Assembly (NCBI GenBank): GCA_025361935.1
Contig: JANYJB010000029.1
Coordinates: 1 to 33,427, forward strand
Direction of reading: 5' to 3'
Length of the DNA: 33,427 nucleotides
Source of the DNA: Verrucomicrobiota bacterium
GTDB lineage: Bacteria > Verrucomicrobiota > Verrucomicrobiia > Opitutales > Opitutaceae
Shown here: positions 1 to 5,860 of the stretch, one piece after another
How the letters are laid out: each line of letters opens with the position of its first letter
Position numbering within the stretch: position 1 is the first letter of the stretch
Translations under genes and position numbers: made by a program
The notes under the pieces: model-generated
Databases searched by the model: none
What the model was told of the DNA's origin: nothing
What the model saw: only the letters and a program-made list of their open reading frames with translations

Positions 1-1
1 G

Positions 2-1717
2 CCTTCGGTCATTACCAAGGTGACGGGCGGCAAGCACACGCTCACGCGTGAGATGGTGGAGAGCATCCCGGCCGCTTTGCGCGACCCAATCATGGTCTTT
101 GATTCAGCCACCCAAGCCGACGCCGTTACCGTCCTCACCGAAATCCGGCATGAGGGTAAAAACGTGCTTGCCGCCATTCACCTTGATCGCCCGGCACCAC
201 GTTCCCCGGCCAACCTTATTGTTAGCCTGCACGACCGCCCTGCTTCCCAAATTCAAAATTGGATTCAAAGCGGCCTGCTACGCTATGCTCACCAACAAAA
301 AACCCGCGCTTACTTCCAATCTGCTCGGCTACAATTGCCGAGGGAGGGAAGTAAGGTGGGCAACCCCAAGCTGCTCACAGAGGCCGATGTTGTCAACCCC
401 ACGCTGGGGGCGGCTCCGGCGGGCGACGAGTCCGAAGAGGCGCAGGCGATTGCCGACCTGATGGAATCGCTGGGCGGCAAACTCGACGGGGACGCGATGG
501 ATCAAAACGTGAAGCAGGCCGATCTTGAGGGCGGCACGGATAAGAAGACCGTGGGGCGTCCTGATCTGGCGAATCCCAGCAAGAGCGAGAGCGCCCGCCA
601 ATTCGTCAATGCGGTGGACGAAACCCGCAAGCTGGAGGCGGAAAAGCAGACGCATGAGCAGTGGCGGCAACAGGCGGTCGAAATGCTCAAGAAAGACCGC
701 GAGGGCGTGAAGCGCCGCCTGTTGGAAGTGGCGCAAGACCCGCGTTTCAACGGGCTGAACGACGCCGTGGACGTGAAGGCCGCTCAAATGCTGGTCAACG
801 ACCTCGTGCAAAAGGCCATGACCTCCCGCGATCCCGCGGCGATGCGCGAGGCGCAAATCCTCACCTATGCCTACCGCGAGGGTGGCACGGAGCAGGCGCG
901 GGCGTTTGCCGCTCGCCGCGACCCGTTCAAGCGCCCCGAGGATCGCCACCGCGAGTTCCTGGCCTCGGCGTTGTTCCGTCCGGTCGCCTCGGTGCGCAGG
1001 GAGATCAACAAAGCCCCGTCGGCGGCGGAAAAGAGCCGCCTCGTGGATCACTTTAGCCCCGAAGGCCATCGCGCCTACGACGTTGAGGCGATCAAAGTAA
1101 AAGAAGAAACCGCCGAGCATGTTTTACCAGACGGCACCCAAAGGGCGTTGCGCACTGGCTCTGCGGCGGTTTCTACCGTCAAAGTGCGCGATCTTAGCGA
1201 GAGTGTCAATCTAGCTACCGCTAGTTTTGTCTTGGCGTCGCTACAAGGTATGTCGCGCGAAGAAAAGGGGGAGGCGGTCATGGTTTCATGTCAGAAACCA
1301 CTGGTTGACTCTGACGAATACCTCTCACCGATGGAGATCAAGATGCGAACCCAACAACAATCCAATGAGGCGAAGATTGAGGCGGCGGAACAACTAATTG
1401 CCTGTGGCCACCAGATGGAAGCGGTCAAGACCTTGGCTGAATGCCTCAAAGCCGTTGTTCACGTTCGCGGGGTTGGTCCTGTGCCGGACTATTCGACGCG
1501 ATTGAAGGCGGCGGAAAAAATTCTCGGCTACACCGATGGTCTGCCTCCGCGTCGGTTTGAAATCCTTCAGGCTAATCTCAATGCTGAAAAGCTTGCCGGG
1601 GTCGGCAACGACATAGAGATGACGGACTCCATGGTCGAGCTGATGGAGGAGGTCATCCGGTCCTACAAACTCACCAAGCTTGAAAATCAACGGGGGGCGC
1701 CATTAACGCCGGTTTAA
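2..1717 (+). CDS. C-terminal part of a phage/mobile-element polyvalent protein (MuF-C-like region)
   Basis: The frame is open to the left edge, so the gene is probably cut by the window; a GTG at 20 is the first possible start inside it. Counting from that GTG, residues 1-115 resemble the MuF C-terminal-type domain of phage and conjugative-element polyvalent proteins: HTLTREMVESIP, then LRDPIMVFDS, then a strand-rich TEIRHEGKNVLAAIHL, then NWIQSGLLRY. Residues 120-200 are an acidic, low-complexity linker. Residues 200-355 are charged and helical (YAYREGGTEQARAFAARRDPF, HREFLASALF), as in the linkers of such proteins. From about residue 356 the DNA is less GC-rich and the protein changes character. 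The segment STRLKAAEKILGY near the end faintly recalls small terminase or DNA-packaging subunits. Family assignment comes from pattern memory; the function of this piece is unknown. It points to a prophage or integrative element to the left. Confidence 0.6.
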   Translation, partial: PSVITKVTGGKHTLTREMVESIPAALRDPIMVFDSATQADAVTVLTEIRHEGKNVLAAIHLDRPAPRSPANLIVSLHDRPASQIQNWIQSGLLRYAHQQKTRAYFQSARLQLPREGSKVGNPKLLTEADVVNPTLGAAPAGDESEEAQAIADLMESLGGKLDGDAMDQNVKQADLEGGTDKKTVGRPDLANPSKSESARQFVNAVDETRKLEAEKQTHEQWRQQAVEMLKKDREGVKRRLLEVAQDPRFNGLNDAVDVKAAQMLVNDLVQKAMTSRDPAAMREAQILTYAYREGGTEQARAFAARRDPFKRPEDRHREFLASALFRPVASVRREINKAPSAAEKSRLVDHFSPEGHRAYDVEAIKVKEETAEHVLPDGTQRALRTGSAAVSTVKVRDLSESVNLATASFVLASLQGMSREEKGEAVMVSCQKPLVDSDEYLSPMEIKMRTQQQSNEAKIEAAEQLIACGHQMEAVKTLAECLKAVVHVRGVGPVPDYSTRLKAAEKILGYTDGLPPRRFEILQANLNAEKLAGVGNDIEMTDSMVELMEEVIRSYKLTKLENQRGAPLTPV

Positions 1718-1866
1718 CGTCTATATATGTTTACGGGGATAACCAGAGTGCCGACAGCAGTTCCACTCGGTTGGGCTTCAATATCCCAAGCTGGGTTCCA
1801 CTGCCGACTGACCATCTTACGGAACACAGGTCGAATCGTCAACGTGTAGGCCGGCAGTTTGCAGGT

Positions 1867-2760
1867 TTACTCGCCCAGGGTCCGCAGTAACACGTCTCGA
1901 ACTTCAACCGCAGAGCCTCGCGTGCGAATCAGCCGATCGGTCCAAAGGAGCCAAAGCTTTCGGCGCTGTGCCACTTGAGCCGGAAGCGGCATGGAGCGGA
2001 CACCCTTGGGCATACTTGTCGATGCGAGCGACGGCAGGACGGCGGCATGGGTGCCTCGCGTTACCGCGTCGGCAGCCTGCAAGTAGGAATCAACCTCAAG
2101 CCGGATGGTGAGGTCGGTTTTCTGTTTCTTAGCCCAGGTATCAAGCGCCACGCGGAGTGAGCCGCCAATAGGCAAGGCGAGGGGGCAATCGCGCAACACT
2201 GTCGCCGTATCGCCCGCGTTGCTCAGGCTCGCCGGCACAAAAACCGAATACTCGACGTTGCCGAGAAACCGGCGCTTGAGGGTTGTGTGACTGGGCGTGC
2301 CGATAAACAGACCGAAATTAACCTCACCCATCGTGATCTTGTCGCCAATAGCCCTTGATCCCTCGTGGTGGAAAGTCCACTTGACCGCTGGCAGTGCCGT
2401 TGAAATTGCCTTTAATTTTGGCAGCAGCATCCAGTGCAGAACGCTGTTGGATGCGGCGATGGAATAGGCCGCCGGCGCCGCCTTCACTGCGCCGCGCAAA
2501 TCATCGAGGCCGCGCTCCAACTCAGTAACCAGCCTTGCGAGCTGCGCGCCCGCCGGAGTGAATGCGAGTCCTCTGCCAGACCGCCGGATCAATTCCACTT
2601 CAAAGTGTGACGCTAGTTCGCCTATCTGCCGGGAAATAAGCGCCTGTCGCGAAAGATCGTCTCCCGTGGCGGCCGTAATACCGCCCCTGCGGACAACCTC
2701 GGCGAAGTTGCGCAGGCGGTCTAACGAGAGGTTTTTAAGAGGCGGCAATTTTTTAATCAT
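1867..2760 (-). CDS. LysR-family transcriptional regulator
   Basis: A protein of about 297 residues with the LysR layout. The N-terminal winged helix-turn-helix runs through LSLDRLRNFAEVVRRGG, SRQALISRQIGELASHFEVE and RRSGRGLAFTPAGAQLA. A long linker helix follows (LVTELERGLDDLRGAVK), then a periplasmic-binding-like effector domain (AASNSVLHWMLLPKLKAIS, VNFGLFIGTPSH, HAAVLPSLAS). The frame can also start at an ATG at 2790, but the inner ATG at 2760 is preferred. It places the DNA-binding domain at the usual distance from the N-terminus and leaves the palindrome at 2765-2785 outside the gene. Neither start has a strong Shine-Dalgarno. The gene diverges from the orphan gene at 2832, which is the natural candidate target, since LysR regulators often control a divergent neighbour. 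The effector is unknown. Confidence 0.85.
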   Translation of the reverse strand: MIKKLPPLKNLSLDRLRNFAEVVRRGGITAATGDDLSRQALISRQIGELASHFEVELIRRSGRGLAFTPAGAQLARLVTELERGLDDLRGAVKAAPAAYSIAASNSVLHWMLLPKLKAISTALPAVKWTFHHEGSRAIGDKITMGEVNFGLFIGTPSHTTLKRRFLGNVEYSVFVPASLSNAGDTATVLRDCPLALPIGGSLRVALDTWAKKQKTDLTIRLEVDSYLQAADAVTRGTHAAVLPSLASTSMPKGVRSMPLPAQVAQRRKLWLLWTDRLIRTRGSAVEVRDVLLRTLGE

Positions 2761-2764
2761 AACT

Positions 2765-2785
2765 TTATAGTTAAGATAACTATAA
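2765..2785. promoter_or_regulatory. Perfect palindrome at the lysR start, probable operator
   Basis: TTATAGTT-AAGAT-AACTATAA is an 8-bp perfect inverted repeat with a 5-bp spacer, in an AT-rich patch between the lysR-type gene and the divergent gene at 2832. It has the size and symmetry of a LysR-type binding box (T-N11-A type) and lies just upstream of the preferred lysR start, fitting autoregulation. A binding role is inferred. Confidence 0.5.
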
Positions 2786-2831
2786 TCCATTAACTCGCAA
2801 GCGCATCATCTTTGGAAAGCATCCAGTTCAG

Positions 2832-3914
2832 ATGAAAAACAACACGAATACGGAAACGAAATGCGAGGAGCCGCACTCGATCACGGTTGCCATTAAAGAG
2901 CCGATGTCGGGTGAGGACCGATTGATCACGTTAAAAATTGACGGTAGTTTGGCTAAAAAAATTGAGGAGCTGATTGATGCGGGCTTCGCTGGAGCGCTTT
3001 GCGATGCCTTGGAGGTCGAAGCCGATAAACCGGAGGCAAAACTTTTTGTCTGGGAACTGCTCATTCGTCTCGAAATTCATGAGGCCCGATACGAAGAAGC
3101 GGCCGCTCGCGGACGTTATCTTCGCGAGCGGAAGCTCTTGCGCCCTGATTCCTCGATGCGGCTGATCGTGGCTCTCGCCCATCAGTATGCCGGAAGGCTG
3201 GGGGAAGCTTATGCGATCATGGCTGAAAATTATCGCCCGTCGTATGATTACCAGATGGCCTGTTGTGCGGCCCGCATGGGATGGCATTCAGTCGCAATCG
3301 GGCATTTGATCAAGGCGGCGGCGATTTCCGATGCTAACCATTCCCGCTGTATGTTTGACGAAGATTTGGTGCCGCTCTGGGAATATTTCATCTCAGGAGA
3401 AGCGAATTTCCGGGACTGTGTTTTGATTATCTCTCCGGAAATAGCGCCCTGTTTCAAGCTGGAGACTTCTGAGAGCAACGAGTGGGGCTTCCTGGATCAC
3501 TTCGACTTTGCCAAGGTGCCCGAGCGCCTGCGTCCGGCCATTAGGTCGATTTTTTTTCATGTTGTTTATGTTCCGCGTCAGCCTGGAGACCGTGGATATG
3601 ATCCCAAGCTTGGGAACGCCCTGCATCATTTCCGCTCCCACGGAATATTGGAGCGTATAGGGCGCGCAAAGCACGTGCAGGGAATCGCTAGATTCATTCT
3701 TAATTTATTCGCGAAAGCCGAGATGGAAGCCGAAGCAGGCAACATGGAATCCGCATGCGAGCATCTTCGCGTGATAATCTCATATTTTCCGAACGCGGCG
3801 ATGGACCTCAAAGTCTTTTGCCAAAACAAAAAACTCCGGCTCCTTGCGTCTGAATTAAGCACAGGGGGACAGTCTCGGCTACGCCGGGCATCTGAAGATT
3901 TTAGTAAAAACTGA
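2832..3914 (+). CDS. Hypothetical protein with TPR-like helical repeats
   Basis: A 360-residue soluble protein that I do not recognise. Residues 1-45 are polar and start with a strand-like section (ITVAIKEPMSGEDRLITLKI). From about residue 50 the sequence is almost all amphipathic helix pairs with TPR/SEL1-like spacing: LFVWELLIRLEIHEARYEEAAARGRYL, then LIVALAHQYAGRLGEAYAIM, then YQMACCAARMGWHSVAIGHLIKAA. A last pair near residues 300-335 (AEMEAEAGNMESACEHLRVII) looks like a TPR unit. There is no signal peptide, membrane segment or catalytic motif. The gene diverges from the LysR-type gene with a 71-bp gap, and its codon use is clearly less GC-rich than the restriction genes or the core block, which suggests a separate acquisition. 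A scaffold or protein-binding role is plausible only from the fold type. Confidence 0.7.
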   Translation: MKNNTNTETKCEEPHSITVAIKEPMSGEDRLITLKIDGSLAKKIEELIDAGFAGALCDALEVEADKPEAKLFVWELLIRLEIHEARYEEAAARGRYLRERKLLRPDSSMRLIVALAHQYAGRLGEAYAIMAENYRPSYDYQMACCAARMGWHSVAIGHLIKAAAISDANHSRCMFDEDLVPLWEYFISGEANFRDCVLIISPEIAPCFKLETSESNEWGFLDHFDFAKVPERLRPAIRSIFFHVVYVPRQPGDRGYDPKLGNALHHFRSHGILERIGRAKHVQGIARFILNLFAKAEMEAEAGNMESACEHLRVIISYFPNAAMDLKVFCQNKKLRLLASELSTGGQSRLRRASEDFSKN

Positions 3915-4020
3915 AAATAGTCCGTTGTCGAAACGATCGCTGCTCCGTATAGTAAGGAAGCATCCGTCGATTCACCAAATGCCGCCCAAGCACACTTAAC
4001 AATCTCGACCCTCTTTTTGT

Positions 4021-4557
4021 ATGAAAATCACCGATAAAATACTGACTGCCATTTCATTTTCCGCCCGCGCCCATAGCGGGCAGTTTCGTAAAGATCGTGA
4101 AACTCCCTACCATGCCCATCCGATGCGTGTGGCCACCATTGCCGCCGGTTGGGGAGTGGAAGACGAACCGACCCTGATTGCGGCTTTGCTCCACGATACG
4201 ATTGAGGACACCACCACTGATTTCGACGACATTGCCGAGCTTTTCGGCGAAGATGTGGCCCGGATGACCGCTTTACTCACAAAAGACTCACGGCTGCCGG
4301 AAAAAGAGCGGGAAGACGCCTACTACGCCACGCTTGCTAAGGCGGACTGGCGCGTGCGGGTCGTCAAAATGGCCGACGGCTACGACAACCTGCTGGACAG
4401 CCAATCTTCGAAGGTTCCGGTCAAAGCCCTCAATAAAGCTGAGAAAGCGATCGCGCTGCTTTCTCGCAGCGAAGGTGCAGAATCGCCCGTCGGCAAAGCT
4501 CGCGTCGCATTGGCCTCATTGATCGCCAAAACCAAAGCACGGGTTGCGGCCAATTAA
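4021..4557 (+). CDS. Stand-alone SpoT/MESH1-like HD phosphohydrolase
   Basis: A 178-residue HD-domain protein equivalent to the hydrolase half of RelA/SpoT without a synthetase domain, as in MESH1 and small alarmone hydrolases. The visible motifs match that family: AHSGQFRKDRETPYHAHP (ligand His33), ALLHDTIEDT (His58, Asp59, catalytic-type Glu62/Asp63) and VVKMADGYDNLLD (Asp119). These are the Mn-binding and 3'-pyrophosphatase residues. The likely activity is hydrolysis of (p)ppGpp or a related 3'-phosphorylated nucleotide such as NADPH; the sequence alone cannot choose between them. The C-terminus is a short Ala/Lys-rich helical tail. The decayed end of a second copy lies about 190 bp downstream. 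The accessory setting, beside regulators and a restriction locus, leaves a housekeeping alarmone role or an element-linked role equally open. Confidence 0.85.
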   Translation: MKITDKILTAISFSARAHSGQFRKDRETPYHAHPMRVATIAAGWGVEDEPTLIAALLHDTIEDTTTDFDDIAELFGEDVARMTALLTKDSRLPEKEREDAYYATLAKADWRVRVVKMADGYDNLLDSQSSKVPVKALNKAEKAIALLSRSEGAESPVGKARVALASLIAKTKARVAAN

Positions 4558-4746
4558 CCCTCTACCCATGCGTGCAATTACGTCCGAGATTCCGCGGCGA
4601 GCTCCAGATCCTGCCCCGTCCAAGACCTCCGATTGGGAGCTGCCCCTCGATTTTGGCTAAGCTAAATCAACAGGGCAGCTTCCGTCGTTTGAATTACTAC
4701 GAGAAACCAATAAATAAAAAACCTTCGATACCAAGGGGATAAGACA

Positions 4747-4872
4747 CTCGAAAAGGCCGAGAAAGCAATCCCTCTGCTCTCCAACGGTGACGAGCCTGCT
4801 CTTGGCCAAGGTCGAGCAGCATTGGCTCGCTTGATCGCTTAAACTAAGGCGCGTATCGCTGGTGCCAATTAA
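4747..4872 (+). pseudogene. Remnant of a second HD-hydrolase gene (3' end only)
   Basis: Translated from 4747, this stretch reads LEKAEKAIPLLSNGDEPALG, then QGRAALARLIA, a TAA stop at 4840-4842, then TKARIAGAN and a stop at 4870-4872. The intact gene ends with LNKAEKAIALLSRSEGAESP, VGKARVALASLIAKTKARVAAN. The match runs residue by residue to the stop codon, with a few codons deleted and one in-frame stop that replaces the Lys after LIA. Weaker similarity may reach back to about 4729. Everything upstream of that is gone. This is the tail of a tandem paralogue. Its stop codon touches the end of the XRE gene on the other strand. Confidence 0.8.
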
Positions 4873-5093
4873 CCATGCAAAGAGTCCCAAGAGCACCCGA
4901 GCGCCTTGCGAAGTCGAATCGCGGTCGTGATCAAAATATTGGTCTGTCCCGCCTCGATTTTTTGCAGCGTGCGGATGTTCAAGTCTGCCAATTCCGAGAG
5001 TTTTTCCTGTGTGATCTGCCGTGCCACCCGTTCACGTCGTAAGTTTGCGCCGAATGCCTTGAGTTGGCGGGTGATTGAGGGCGAATTAGGCAC
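4869..5093 (-). CDS. Small XRE-family helix-turn-helix regulator
   Basis: A 74-residue protein that is almost entirely one Cro/C1-type helix-turn-helix domain: LKAFGANLRRERVARQITQE, KLSELADLNIRTLQKIEAGQ, then an extension helix (TTAIRLRKALGCSWDSL). Arg/Gln recognition-helix positions and the conserved KIEAG turn are visible. There is no extra effector domain, so it probably dimerises and represses. It diverges from the orphan gene at 5174 with an 80-bp shared region that contains a good sigma70-type promoter. That gene, and possibly the xre gene itself, are the likely targets. Small XRE genes of this kind commonly serve mobile elements, toxin-antitoxin pairs or restriction loci. Confidence 0.85.
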   Translation of the reverse strand: MPNSPSITRQLKAFGANLRRERVARQITQEKLSELADLNIRTLQKIEAGQTNILITTAIRLRKALGCSWDSLHG

Positions 5094-5118
5094 GCCCTAT
5101 CATGCCGTCCTTCGGCTT

Positions 5119-5148
5119 TTGACAGAACGGTACAACAGGCCGTAAAAT
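5119..5148 (+). promoter_or_regulatory. Putative sigma70 promoter for the gene at 5174
   Basis: TTGACA (5119-5124), an 18-bp spacer and TAAAAT (5143-5148) form a near-consensus promoter reading right. Transcription would start near 5155, about 20 bases before the ATG at 5174. It sits in the gap between the divergent xre gene and its neighbour, where a repressor could act. Confidence 0.5.
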
Positions 5149-5173
5149 AAATCTTGCGAGAGCTGTTTAGCCC

Positions 5174-5677
5174 ATGAAATCTTCCGAATCCGATAATCAG
5201 CCTCCGGCTACACAGTCAGAGATGGATGCTCTGTTGCCCCGCCGGAAATTTTCTGAGGCCCGCGCCGAACAGTTGTCGCAACGGCTGGTGCGTCGATTTA
5301 TCTCGGCTCTAAGGAAACTCAATGACCCCTCCATGCTTTTAAGTGGTCAAGATTCGGGGCTAAAAACCGTGTGGGATGAAATCTGTGTGCAGTGTCAGGT
5401 TGATAGATTTTTAGATTGGGACGCCTACGAAATGACGATCCACGCCATTATCGATGGAACGGTGGAGAAACTGTCCCATGATAAGCAGGTTGATCTTTGG
5501 TTACTCACCGAATCCGGCTGGGACTGGCTTTACGACCAGGAGGACGACCAAACACGACCGGATATAGTGCTGAGCGATATTACAGACCTATTGAGGCAGC
5601 GCCTGCTTGAGGCGGCCGGGGACTATTCCAACCAGCGGATTCGCGCCTACGTCGAATGGGCTGGGTCTCGTGATTGA
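5174..5677 (+). CDS. Hypothetical protein, 167 residues
   Basis: I do not recognise this family. The protein is acidic, soluble and mostly helical, with no signal peptide or membrane span. A basic segment near residues 22-48 (LPRRKFSEARAEQLSQRLVRR) precedes Trp/Asp-rich parts (LKTVWDEICVQCQVDRFLDWD and LLTESGWDWLYDQEDDQ) and a final helix ending in RAYVEWAGSRD. The high Trp, Asp and Glu content recalls immunity-type or antitoxin-type proteins, but that is only an impression. A strong promoter precedes it and a divergent XRE regulator lies upstream, so the two may form a regulated pair. It is the last gene before the restriction locus, which begins 183 bp further on. Confidence 0.65.
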   Translation: MKSSESDNQPPATQSEMDALLPRRKFSEARAEQLSQRLVRRFISALRKLNDPSMLLSGQDSGLKTVWDEICVQCQVDRFLDWDAYEMTIHAIIDGTVEKLSHDKQVDLWLLTESGWDWLYDQEDDQTRPDIVLSDITDLLRQRLLEAAGDYSNQRIRAYVEWAGSRD

Positions 5678-5860
5678 CCAAAATGTTTTCCCGGTTGGCG
5701 ACGCCTGAAATGCTGAAGAGGTTGTTGTGCCGTGCTGCCATGTATCGGAAACATCCTAACTTTCATTGCACCTTGAACGAATATCCAAGTCATCCGACTA
5801 ATTTCTGGAAACCATCGTTGCGCTAGGCGGTTGCGGGCTTCAAAAACTGAGCACGTTCGC

